Shown: positions 8,901 through 17,392 of the stretch, one piece after another
How the letters are laid out: each line of letters opens with the position of its first letter
How positions within the stretch are numbered: the stretch's first letter is position 1
Assembly (NCBI GenBank): GCA_025449645.1
Contig: JANWIY010000036.1
Span: 1 to 47,392 of the forward strand
Length of the DNA stretch: 47,392 bases
Reading direction: 5' to 3'
Source: Chitinophagaceae bacterium
GTDB taxonomy: Bacteria; Bacteroidota; Bacteroidia; Chitinophagales; Chitinophagaceae
Made by a program: the position numbers and the translations under genes
The notes under the pieces: model-generated
The model's database searches: none
What the model saw: only the letters and a program-made list of their open reading frames with translations
What the model was told of the DNA's origin: nothing

Positions 8901-11900
8901 AAAAACTGTACTATCCCTTCATTATCAGCAACTGCCACCTTCGATTCATTACAGCAAACCCAACCCCGAAATAGATTTTGAGAACAGCCCTTTCTTTGTC
9001 AACGATAAATTCAGAAAATGGGAAACTAAATCGACACGCAGGGCCGGTGTAAGTTCCTTTGGTGTCGGCGGAACGAATGTTCATGTGGTGCTGGAAGAAT
9101 ATAGGAACCCGGTGCGTGTTTCAGATTCTGGAAAACCATTTCAGCTGATGACCTGGTCCGCCAAAACAGACGCCACCAGGGATGCTTATGCGCAAAAGCT
9201 GGCCGCCTGGATTGAGAAGAACTCAACGGTAAATCTTGGGGATCTTTCATTTACGTTGCAGATGACAAGGGCAGACTTCAAAAGCCGGCGCTTTGCCGTA
9301 GCTGATTCCCCTGCGTCGCTTCTGACGCAATTGAGAGCGCAAAAACCTCTGCCTTCCGAAGCGCTGAGGTTGGAAGAGGCTCCGAACGGTCCTGTCTTTG
9401 TATTTCCCGGCCAGGGATCTCAGGCTGTCCAAATGGGTCTCGGACTTTATCAATCTGAAAAAGTCTTCAGGGATGCGGTGGACGAATGCGCCGAAATTCT
9501 TATGCCATTATTGAATGAAGATATTCGTGACGTGATTTATCCGGCCGTTGGCGGCGAAGCAGCGGATGAAAAGATCAACAATACGCTTTATACCCAGCCT
9601 GCGCTGTTCTCTATTGAATATGCAACTGCCAGATTGTGGATGAGCTGGGGAGTCCATCCGAGGGCTTTCATCGGCCATAGCATTGGAGAATTTGTGGCCG
9701 CCCATCTGGCGGGAGTATTCAGCCTGGCTGATGGCCTCAGGCTAGTTGCCATGCGGGGCAAACTGATGGGCTCTTTGGAACGCGGCAGCATGTTGGGCGT
9801 GCGCGGCCGCCATGGGGAGGTGAGCGCGCTCATGCCATCAACACTTTCACTTGCTGCCATCAATAGCCCGGGCCTGTGCGTTGTTTCAGGAACGACGGAT
9901 TCTATTGAGTCATTTTCCAAACTGCTGGAAGAAAAAAATATTCGCAGTAAACTGTTGCATACAAGTCATGCCTTTCATTCCGCCATGATGGATAAAGTGG
10001 TTGAACCTTTCAGGGAAGTGGCAGAGACCGTGGATTTAAAAGCGCCCACAATCCCCATTGTTTCTACAGTAACCGGAGATTGGCTGAGAGATGAAGAAGC
10101 TACCGATCCCCGCTATTGGGCCGGGCATCTGCGCAATACCGTGCGGTTTTCGCCTGCGGTGATTCGTGCGCTGGATGAAGGATTCAGCCTGATGCTGGAG
10201 GCCGGTCCGCGAAATGTGGCCAGCACCCTCATCCGTCAGCACAATCAATCAAAAGTTCCGGTGGCAGTCAGCAGCCTTGAATCTCTGGAAGGACAATCGG
10301 ATTATGCTTCAATAATGAAAGCAGCAGGACAACTCTGGATGCATGGTGTGGAAATTGACTGGCGCGGATTTTATTCCGGGCAACAGCGCCAGCTGATCGA
10401 ACTTCCGGGATATGCATTTGCAAAGACAATTCACTGGGTGGATCCTTTAAACAGTATTGCGGAACAAGAGCATGCAATGGCTGACCAGGCGCCCTCTTCT
10501 TCTGAATATACACATAAAGAAATACCGATCAATCAACTTACAAAGATGAGAAAAACAATTCTGATTGAGAGAATTAAAGAAATATTGGAAAACACTTCCG
10601 GAATTGAAATGGGTGCAGCGAATCCGGATATGAGCTTTATTGAAATGGGTCTGGATTCTCTTTTGCTAACACAAATCACATTGCAAATGAAAAGGGAATT
10701 CGGTGTTCCTGTAAGTTTCCGGCAACTCAATGAATCTTGTGGTACGCTTGCCCTGCTTGCATCTTACCTCGACGAGAAATTGCCTCCCGAACAATATGCC
10801 GGTGATCCGGGACCTGTAACCAGGCTGGCTTCCACCAATTCAACTCCTCTGACGGGCGGCGCCAATGCGAATAACGCAGGCGCACTTTCACTCATCACCC
10901 AACAGATCCAATTGCTTGCCCGGCAGGTAGCCCTGCTGCAAGGAAACGCGGATGCAGCTCCTGCAGTCAACGGGATGCCTGCAGCTTCAGGCAGGAAGGA
11001 ATTGTCCGCTTCAGAAATCACTGCAGAAGAAATGACCGAACTGAAAAAACCTTTTGGCGCTACCGCGCGTATTGAGAAACAGGTAACAAAACTTTCTGCA
11101 AAACAGGAAGCTTTTCTGAATTCTTTTACGCAGAGGTATAATCTTAAAACACTCAAAAGCAAAAATTACACGCAGCTTCACCGCGACTATATGGCGGACC
11201 CGCGGGTCGTTTCCGGATTCAAGCCGCTGACCAAAGAAATTGTTTATCCGCTGGTGGTGAGCCGTTCCAAAGGAAGCCGTCTCTGGGATATAGACGGGAA
11301 TGAATATATTGACGCGCTGAATGGATTTGGATCCAACCTGTTTGGGTACCAGCCGGAATTTATTCTGAATGCACTTAAAACCCAGATTGACCGGGGTTTT
11401 GAGATCGGACCACAGCATGAGTTGGCAGGGCCGGTATGCAAACTGATTTGTGAATTTACAGGGTTTGAAAGATCCGCCCTCTGCAATACCGGCTCTGAAG
11501 CGGTGCTGGGTGCGATGCGGATAGCCAGAACCGTTACCGGCCGTTCCCTCATCGTGGCTTTCTCCGGTTCTTATCATGGAATAACGGATGAAGTGATTGT
11601 GCGGGGTACTAAAAAATTAAAATCATTTCCTGCAGCGCCCGGCATTATGCCGGAATCTGTTCAGAATATGTTGGTCCTGGATTATGGAACGGAAGAAAGC
11701 CTGAACATCATCCGGCAACGGGGCCATGAACTGGCAGCCGTTTTGGTGGAACCTGTCCAGAGCCGACGTCCGGAATTCCAGCCTGTAGAATTCCTCAAGA
11801 ACCTGAGAAAGATCACTGCCGACTCGGGAACGGTGCTGATTTTTGATGAAGTGATCACTGGATTCCGTATGCATCCCGCAGGTACGCAGGGCATGTTTGA

Positions 11901-12582
11901 CATACAAGCCGACCTGGGCACCTATGGAAAAGTCATGGCCGGCGGACTGCCCATTGGTGTTATCGCAGGTAAAAAGGAATTTATGAATGCGCTCGATGGA
12001 GGAACCTGGAAGTTTGGGGACAATTCAACGCCTGAAGCGGGCGTTACGTATTTTGCAGGCACTTTTGTGCGGCACCCGCTGGCGCTGGCGGCCGCAAAAG
12101 CGTCGCTTGATTATATGAAGGCCAAAGGACCGGCTCTGCAGGAAGAACTAACGGCTAAGACTAAACGCATGGCCGATGCGCTTAACCTGATTTGTGAGCA
12201 GCATCACCTGCCTTTATATATTGCGCAGTTCGGTTCGCTCTGGAAAATAAAATTCAAGGAAGAAATGCCTTATACAGAACTGCTGTTTACACTCATGCGG
12301 GAAAAGGGCATCCATATATGGGATGGCTTCCCCTGCTTTCTCACAGAAGCCCACAGCAAAGAAGACATAAACAGGATTGTTAAAATATTTGAAGAAAGTG
12401 CGGAGGAAATGATAGCGGCGGAATTTCTTCCTTCCCGGGGAAAAGAAGAAAATAATAGCCAGCAAGGGATTCGGGAAAAACCACCCGTTTCGGGAGCAAG
12501 GCTCGGAAGAGATCTGGAGGGAAATCCCGCATGGTTTATCAATGACCCCGGACGGCCTGGGAAATATATGCAAGTGAATTAA
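5962..12582 (+). CDS. Hybrid NRPS-PKS: A-PCP-KS-AT-ACP-aminotransferase
   Basis: A 2206-residue assembly-line enzyme with no N-terminal condensation domain, so its A domain is a loading domain. Order and key residues: A (about 20-520; A3 motif FTSGSTGKPKG at 161-171, GPTE at 306-309, A10 Lys503); PCP (Ser560 in LGGNS); KS (about 624-1050; Cys794, His930, His969); AT (about 1145-1430; Ser1240 in GHSIGE, HAFH at 1336-1339, the malonyl-CoA type); ACP (Ser1566 in MGLDS); linker with a short Leu/Gln coiled-coil-like run; class III PLP aminotransferase (about 1730-2140; PLP Lys1990 in TYGKVMAGG). The A-domain pocket reads DVQFIAQVVK, two changes from the proline code. There is no ketoreductase, so the 3-keto intermediate should be aminated by the cis aminotransferase, as in the mycosubtilin/iturin starter module. 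That gives a 3,4-diamino acid. The next gene starts one base after the stop. Confidence 0.93.
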   Translation: MGVIEFSFRNKEGGAKEFVQTLFYPHVDQTPDAVAVRHGKNILTYAQLEQQSTTLAAAILKHSPSSAIIGVSITRNTQMIVAVLAILKSGKAYLPIDPEYPADRLKQMIGDSGIDLCICLPEEADLFESRGLHSIDPSAPTGIRFSGTPTFTQGSLAYILFTSGSTGKPKGVSMGHAALANLLIWQQKNSKSAAGTNTLQFAPLSFDVSFQEIFSTLSTGGTLVLIDDDLRLDPQQLLRFIRDESIHRIFVPFVALQYLTEAADAINLFPGSLQEVITAGEQLKVTRQVIRFFKALPDCVLFNQYGPTECHVVSALKLDGDPESWPQLPSIGKPIDHCSIYILDEKGRQIPAGEVGELCIGGLCVAEGYLNRPELTAEKFVLWQDPQAGPVRIYKTGDIAKYTKEGNIEFLGRRDDQVKIRGYRVEPGEIEVLLSANAGIRQAVVMAREDLPGQLRLVAYLVSSDGQKNTALLRKALNEQVPDYMIPSAFVWLNELPKTSSGKVDKRALPKPDNKRPDLPVLFKAPATNTEKIISSVWLGLLPYDRIGADDNFFELGGNSLLAVKTVSVLQLQHQLRLPVTRIYQGPTIRSIAAFLDGVSEKSATTGRNKFRGDAAGQDAGNYDIAVIAMAARFPGAQTIEEFWEVLKEGRETVSFFTKEELDPSVPPSLANDPDYVRARGIISDTKSFDSAFFGINPKLADLMDPQQRIFLEIAWETLEKAGYLPSGYHGSIGVFAGSGNNSYYLNNVLSRRDLVERMGAFQVMTYNEKDYIASRTAFTLDLKGPAVSVHSACSTSLLAIAEAVDSLRNGQCDIALAGGASITVPLKSGHIYQEGAMFSRDGHTRPFDADARGTVFSDGAGIVLLKPKPAAERDGDKIWALIKGVGINNDGGGKGSFTAPSASGQAGAIRMALEDGTVDPSTLGYIEAHGTATPLGDPIEMEGLNLAFGKQDKSGYCALGSVKSNMGHLTAAAGVAGLIKTVLSLHYQQLPPSIHYSKPNPEIDFENSPFFVNDKFRKWETKSTRRAGVSSFGVGGTNVHVVLEEYRNPVRVSDSGKPFQLMTWSAKTDATRDAYAQKLAAWIEKNSTVNLGDLSFTLQMTRADFKSRRFAVADSPASLLTQLRAQKPLPSEALRLEEAPNGPVFVFPGQGSQAVQMGLGLYQSEKVFRDAVDECAEILMPLLNEDIRDVIYPAVGGEAADEKINNTLYTQPALFSIEYATARLWMSWGVHPRAFIGHSIGEFVAAHLAGVFSLADGLRLVAMRGKLMGSLERGSMLGVRGRHGEVSALMPSTLSLAAINSPGLCVVSGTTDSIESFSKLLEEKNIRSKLLHTSHAFHSAMMDKVVEPFREVAETVDLKAPTIPIVSTVTGDWLRDEEATDPRYWAGHLRNTVRFSPAVIRALDEGFSLMLEAGPRNVASTLIRQHNQSKVPVAVSSLESLEGQSDYASIMKAAGQLWMHGVEIDWRGFYSGQQRQLIELPGYAFAKTIHWVDPLNSIAEQEHAMADQAPSSSEYTHKEIPINQLTKMRKTILIERIKEILENTSGIEMGAANPDMSFIEMGLDSLLLTQITLQMKREFGVPVSFRQLNESCGTLALLASYLDEKLPPEQYAGDPGPVTRLASTNSTPLTGGANANNAGALSLITQQIQLLARQVALLQGNADAAPAVNGMPAASGRKELSASEITAEEMTELKKPFGATARIEKQVTKLSAKQEAFLNSFTQRYNLKTLKSKNYTQLHRDYMADPRVVSGFKPLTKEIVYPLVVSRSKGSRLWDIDGNEYIDALNGFGSNLFGYQPEFILNALKTQIDRGFEIGPQHELAGPVCKLICEFTGFERSALCNTGSEAVLGAMRIARTVTGRSLIVAFSGSYHGITDEVIVRGTKKLKSFPAAPGIMPESVQNMLVLDYGTEESLNIIRQRGHELAAVLVEPVQSRRPEFQPVEFLKNLRKITADSGTVLIFDEVITGFRMHPAGTQGMFDIQADLGTYGKVMAGGLPIGVIAGKKEFMNALDGGTWKFGDNSTPEAGVTYFAGTFVRHPLALAAAKASLDYMKAKGPALQEELTAKTKRMADALNLICEQHHLPLYIAQFGSLWKIKFKEEMPYTELLFTLMREKGIHIWDGFPCFLTEAHSKEDINRIVKIFEESAEEMIAAEFLPSRGKEENNSQQGIREKPPVSGARLGRDLEGNPAWFINDPGRPGKYMQVN

Positions 12583-12583
12583 A

Positions 12584-15500
12584 ATGATGAATCCGGATAA
12601 GAACCATATTACTGATCTGGCCAAACCAGTGGAATTTGATCCCTTCGGAGGACGGGAAATCATCCGTGTTGCACCGGCTGTTGAACCCCAGCTGGAGATT
12701 TGGGTTTCCTGTGTCATTGGCGGGGCCGATGCCAACCGGTCTTACAATGAGTCGGTATCCCTGCTCCTGAATGGTGCATTTGATCAATCTGCGATGGAAA
12801 GGTCCATTCAGGAGCTTATCCAAAGGCATGAAGCGCTTCGGTCTGCGTTCAGTGCAGATGGCAGCCAGATCTGCATTTATAAGGATGTTCCGTCGAATCT
12901 CGTCTATTGCGATCTGACATCAAACGATGGTCCGCATCAGGAACAATTCATTCATGATTTTAAAGCAAAAGATGCTTCCACGGCCTTTGATCTTCTGAAT
13001 GGCCCGCTGTTCCGGTTTGCTTTATTCAAACTGAATGAAAACGCCCATTACTTCACCCTCACTGCGCATCATATCATTTGCGATGGCTGGTCCGTCGGCA
13101 TTATGTTGCAGGACCTGGGCAAATTTTATTCTGCAAACACAAAAGCTGAACCGGTTTCAATTCCTGATGCCATTCCCTTCAGCCGGTATGCACAAGACCA
13201 GTGGGTTTTCTACCAAAGCAAAGCGTATGTAGAAACAGAACAATACTGGATTGATCAGTATAAGGATTACGTACCGCAATTGAATATGCCGATTGATTTT
13301 CCGCGACCCACTTTGCGAACATATAAAAGTCAGCGTGACGATTATTCATTGGACTCTGAGTTGGTTGCAGCTTTAAAAAAAACCGGTGCAAAATCGGGCA
13401 GCAGCCTGGTTTCCACGTTGCTGTCAACCTTTGAAATTTTTCTTTACAGGCTGACTGGTCAGGATGAGATTGTGCTGGGACTACCCGCAGCCGGACAATC
13501 AGCAAGTGGTCTCCATGCGCTTGTCGGGCATTGCGTGCATTTGCTGCCACTTAGAAGTCATCCCCAAGGAGAGCTTTCCTTTATTGAATACATCAAGCAG
13601 CGGAAATCCAAGATTTTTGATGATTACGACCATCAGGAATTTACATTTGGCAGCTTATTAAAGAAACTCAATATACCCCGGGACCCATCCCGCATTCCTC
13701 TGGTTCCGGTGGTATTTAATATGGATCTTGGCCTGGATGACGGCGTAGCCTTTGAAGGAATAAAACACCAGTTATTTTACAATCCGCGTGCGTACGAAAA
13801 TTTTGAATTGTCTTTGAATGCCAGCGGATCAGAGCAATCACTTGTACTGGAATGGTCTTATAATACCCGGCTGTTCAAGGCCGCTACCATCCGGGCCATG
13901 ATGGAAGAATTTGAAACACTTCTCCGCGTGCTTGTGAAGAATCCGGAAATCAGGATAAAGGACATCCCTGCTGCACAAGGTAAACACGTTCAGGTTCCGT
14001 TAATCTCAGGTGCGTTTCCGGAAGAGAAAACGATCGTGGATTTATTTTCTGAACAAGCCGGGATTACGCCCGACCTGCCCGCGATATTATTTGAGAATGA
14101 ACAATTAACTTATCGGGAACTGGATGAAATCAGCAATCAGCTTGGCCACTATCTGAAGAAAAAAGGTGTGAGATCGGAAACCCCGGTGCCCGTTTGCATT
14201 GAACGGTCTGTGAATTCCCTGGTGGGGATTCTTGGCATATTGAAAGCCGGAGCTGCCTATGTGCCCATTGACCCCGAATATCCGGCTGAGCGCATTTCTT
14301 TTATGTTGCAGGACACTTCCGCAAACCTCATCGTTACGAGCCGCTTTTGCAGAGATAAAATTCCCCCGGATGAAAACAGGGAATTGGTGGTGCTGGAAGA
14401 CGTCTGGGATAAAATAAATCAGGAACCCCCTGCATCGCCCCGGAATTCCTCCGGTGCCCGAGGGTTGGCCTATGTTATATACACTTCGGGTTCAACAGGT
14501 AAACCCAAAGGCGTTATGATTGAACACCGGAACGTGGTGAGTCTGGTAAAAGCGGTTGACTATGTACAGCTGAGCGGCAAAGATGTGTTATTGTCAACCG
14601 GATCTCCCTCTTTTGATGCTACCACATTCGAATATTGGGCTATGTTGCTGAATGGTGGTCAGTTGGTAATCTGTTCTGAACAGACCCTGCTGAACGCCAG
14701 CTTGCTCAAAGAAGAAATTAACAGGAGAAAGGTTAATATCATGTGGTTTACTTCCAGTTTCCTGAATCAATGGGTGGATCTGGATATGGGTCTTTTTGAA
14801 GGATTAAAAACAATATTGGCAGGCGGAGAGAAATTGTCTGAAAAGCATATTGAAAAGTTAAGGAAATCCTATCCCGCCCTGACAATTATCAACGGATACG
14901 GACCTACAGAAAATACTACTTTTTCACTGACCTATCAGATAAAAGAGAAGGAAATCAGCCATGCGATTCCAATCGGCAGGCCGCTCAATAACCGGACTGC
15001 CTACGTGTTGAATTCACATCAGCAGTTAAGTGCAATTGGCACCGCGGGTGAACTTTTTGTCGGCGGTGCGGGTGTTGGTCGCGGTTATTTAAACCAGCCT
15101 GAATTAACCCGTGAAAAATTTATTCCGGATCCATTCAGTCTTGAGCCTGGTGCCAGGATGTACCGCACAGGAGACATGGCAAGCTGTCTTTCCGACGGGA
15201 ATATAGAATTTCTTGGCCGCCTGGATGACCAGGTAAAGATTCGCGGCTTCCGAATCGAATTGGGCGAAATTGAACAGGTGCTAAAACAGTATCGTGGAAT
15301 AAAACATGCGGTTGTTGTTGCGAAAGAAGATAAGGACAACGATAAGCGCCTGATCGGTTATGTAGTTCCGGATGGAGAATTTAATAAGGAGGGAATTATC
15401 AGTTTTCTCCAGTCGAAATTACCTGCCTACATGGTTCCGCGCCTGTTCATTGAATTAAATAAAATACCCTTAACAAGCAATGGCAAACTGGATAAAAGAG

Positions 15501-16669
15501 CCCTTCCCGACCCCGATCTGCTGCCCGGGTACGGCAGGAAAAAGAACAGGGAACCGCAAACAGATGTACAGAAACTCATTGCTGGTATCTGGACCGACGC
15601 ATTAAAACTAAGACAGATCAGTATAGATGATGACTTTTTTGAATTGGGTGGTCATTCCCTTATTGCCGTTAAGGTGATGAAAAGTATTGAAGAAAAGACT
15701 GGTCAGCGGCTGCCCATTACTGCGTTGTTTGAAGCGCCCACGGTAGAAAAACTGAGTTTGATGCTGGACAAGGATGAAAAATCCATATCCTGGAAATCGC
15801 TTGTGCCGATCAAACCCGATGGCAATAAACCTCCTCTTTACATTGTTCATGGTTCGGGTCTGACAGTATTGGTATTTCATTCGCTAGCCAAAGGACTGGA
15901 TACAAATCAGCCGGTTTATGGACTTCAGGCAAGAGGTTTGAACGGCGTTGATGAACCATTTGATACGATGGAAGATATTGCAGCCTGTTATATATCCGAG
16001 ATACTCGAACAGAATCCCGATGGGCCATACAATCTTGCCGGATATTCCTTCGGTGGAATTGTTGCATTTGAAATGGCAAAACAGCTGGAAGTGATGGGTA
16101 AGCAGGTGAACATGCTTGCTATCTTTGACACGTATGCAGATAATTCTGCCCACTTTGACGATTGGCTCCTCAAGATGAGCAAAAAATTCAGACGCCAATT
16201 CCCGAAGTTTAAGTTTATTCTCCATTCGTTTCTTAAAAATCCGGGTAAAACCATTGCCTATCAGCTGGGCCTCGTAAATTATAAGGTTAACCGCCTGCTG
16301 GCTCCTACCGGATTGGTTGAAAAACAACTTGACGAAGATGAACATCTGGAGCACTCCGATAAGATCAACCTAAAACATGATATCGCGTTCGAAAAGTATA
16401 AGATGAGTCCTTATAACGGGACCATTGATTTGTTCCGCGTAAAAAGCAGGATGTATTACCTGGATGATCCTATCTATCTTGGTTGGAAGCCATTTGCCTT
16501 GCAGGGTCTTAACATCCATGAGATTTCCGGCGACCATAAAACTTTCCTGTTATCGCCAAATGTTCAGGAGCTCGCCCGTCTGCTCAGGGGAATCCTGAAT
16601 GAAAGAAATCGCGAGAAACCGGCCAGGCAGGATATTTCAAAGCCCACCGTAGTGCTTAAAGCGATCTGA
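12584..16669 (+). CDS. NRPS terminal module: C-A-PCP-TE
   Basis: A 1361-residue peptide synthetase. The C domain (about 25-460) has the intact HHIICDG motif (His163, Asp167) and should join the upstream 3-amino-acyl chain to the amino acid of this module. The A domain (about 480-990) has YTSGSTGKPKG at 633-643 and A10 Lys968; its specificity residues, read by eye, are DAFWLGGTFK, a valine-type code. The PCP has Ser1025 in LGGHS. The type I thioesterase has Ser1155 in GYSFGG and His1318 in GDHKT, so the product should be released by hydrolysis or cyclisation. The N-terminal PVEFDPF segment precedes the C domain, and the previous protein ends in a GARLGRD...GNPAWF tail; together they look like one linker cut between two proteins. 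Start and stop of the two genes are one base apart, so they are one operon. Confidence 0.93.
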   Translation: MMNPDKNHITDLAKPVEFDPFGGREIIRVAPAVEPQLEIWVSCVIGGADANRSYNESVSLLLNGAFDQSAMERSIQELIQRHEALRSAFSADGSQICIYKDVPSNLVYCDLTSNDGPHQEQFIHDFKAKDASTAFDLLNGPLFRFALFKLNENAHYFTLTAHHIICDGWSVGIMLQDLGKFYSANTKAEPVSIPDAIPFSRYAQDQWVFYQSKAYVETEQYWIDQYKDYVPQLNMPIDFPRPTLRTYKSQRDDYSLDSELVAALKKTGAKSGSSLVSTLLSTFEIFLYRLTGQDEIVLGLPAAGQSASGLHALVGHCVHLLPLRSHPQGELSFIEYIKQRKSKIFDDYDHQEFTFGSLLKKLNIPRDPSRIPLVPVVFNMDLGLDDGVAFEGIKHQLFYNPRAYENFELSLNASGSEQSLVLEWSYNTRLFKAATIRAMMEEFETLLRVLVKNPEIRIKDIPAAQGKHVQVPLISGAFPEEKTIVDLFSEQAGITPDLPAILFENEQLTYRELDEISNQLGHYLKKKGVRSETPVPVCIERSVNSLVGILGILKAGAAYVPIDPEYPAERISFMLQDTSANLIVTSRFCRDKIPPDENRELVVLEDVWDKINQEPPASPRNSSGARGLAYVIYTSGSTGKPKGVMIEHRNVVSLVKAVDYVQLSGKDVLLSTGSPSFDATTFEYWAMLLNGGQLVICSEQTLLNASLLKEEINRRKVNIMWFTSSFLNQWVDLDMGLFEGLKTILAGGEKLSEKHIEKLRKSYPALTIINGYGPTENTTFSLTYQIKEKEISHAIPIGRPLNNRTAYVLNSHQQLSAIGTAGELFVGGAGVGRGYLNQPELTREKFIPDPFSLEPGARMYRTGDMASCLSDGNIEFLGRLDDQVKIRGFRIELGEIEQVLKQYRGIKHAVVVAKEDKDNDKRLIGYVVPDGEFNKEGIISFLQSKLPAYMVPRLFIELNKIPLTSNGKLDKRALPDPDLLPGYGRKKNREPQTDVQKLIAGIWTDALKLRQISIDDDFFELGGHSLIAVKVMKSIEEKTGQRLPITALFEAPTVEKLSLMLDKDEKSISWKSLVPIKPDGNKPPLYIVHGSGLTVLVFHSLAKGLDTNQPVYGLQARGLNGVDEPFDTMEDIAACYISEILEQNPDGPYNLAGYSFGGIVAFEMAKQLEVMGKQVNMLAIFDTYADNSAHFDDWLLKMSKKFRRQFPKFKFILHSFLKNPGKTIAYQLGLVNYKVNRLLAPTGLVEKQLDEDEHLEHSDKINLKHDIAFEKYKMSPYNGTIDLFRVKSRMYYLDDPIYLGWKPFALQGLNIHEISGDHKTFLLSPNVQELARLLRGILNERNREKPARQDISKPTVVLKAI

Positions 16670-16672
16670 TAA

Positions 16673-17392
16673 ATGTCAACTCTGCATTGTTCTTCAGGTG
16701 ATCCGGTAGCGTTTGTTAACCCTCCGCAGGAAATTTTTTTGCCGGAAAATACTGTACAGTTTTGGAAATTTCCAGTTTCGAAAATAAAACGGCCCCTTTT
16801 ATCCGAAAAAGAGATTGACATTGCCAGGCGTTTTCGGCAGGAGGTAGACAGATTACGATTCACAACTGGAAGGCAAATGCTACGGCTGCTGGCCTCACAA
16901 TACCTTTCTGTTGCTCCGGAGGCAATTTTCTTTTTCAGCGAACGGCATCAAAAGCCGGTAATTAGTAGTCCCCTTGACCGGCCTTTCCATTTCAATATCA
17001 GCCATTCCGGTGAATGGGTGCTGATCGCTTTTGCTGATTCGGAATTGGGGGTTGACATAGAAGAAATAAAATCTTCATTTTCATTTCAGGCAATTATTGA
17101 GGATCAGTTCAGCGAAACAGAAAGTAATTTTCTTCATAATTCATCTGATCCTTTGGATTCATTTTATACCTTATGGACAAGAAAAGAAGCTTTGCTGAAA
17201 GCCTGGGGTACCGGACTGAAGGAAGACCTACGCGAAATTCCCTGCCTCGATGGCGTGCACGAATTGCCTTCAATAAATAGTTCATGGCAGTTGAACAGCT
17301 TTATGATGGAAGACCATTATAAGGCCGCCTTAGCATACGCACAGCAAATCCATACTGTACATTATTTTGACGGAAGCCATTTTATTGTTTAA
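16673..17392 (+). CDS. Sfp-type 4'-phosphopantetheinyl transferase
   Basis: A 239-residue enzyme that moves phosphopantetheine from coenzyme A onto the serine of carrier proteins. The family signatures are present: GVDIE (Asp128, Glu130, magnesium ligands) and WTRKEALLKAWG (Trp168, Lys171, Glu172, Lys176). The FNISHSG segment at 107-113 fits the Sfp substrate-binding region. It starts three bases after the NRPS stop, in the same operon, so its natural targets should be the two PCPs and the ACP (Ser560, Ser1566 and Ser1025) encoded just upstream. The last 11 bases overlap the 3' end of the convergent acyltransferase gene. No abnormality is seen. Confidence 0.92.
   Translation: MSTLHCSSGDPVAFVNPPQEIFLPENTVQFWKFPVSKIKRPLLSEKEIDIARRFRQEVDRLRFTTGRQMLRLLASQYLSVAPEAIFFFSERHQKPVISSPLDRPFHFNISHSGEWVLIAFADSELGVDIEEIKSSFSFQAIIEDQFSETESNFLHNSSDPLDSFYTLWTRKEALLKAWGTGLKEDLREIPCLDGVHELPSINSSWQLNSFMMEDHYKAALAYAQQIHTVHYFDGSHFIV

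Noticed and set aside
9400-9990. Methylmalonyl-CoA specificity of the AT domain
   Set aside because: The HAFH motif is the malonyl type, not YASH.
11011-11577. 188-codon minus-strand reading frame inside the synthetase gene
   Set aside because: It lies fully opposite the aminotransferase domain, has no similarity and is a shadow of the codon bias of the real gene.
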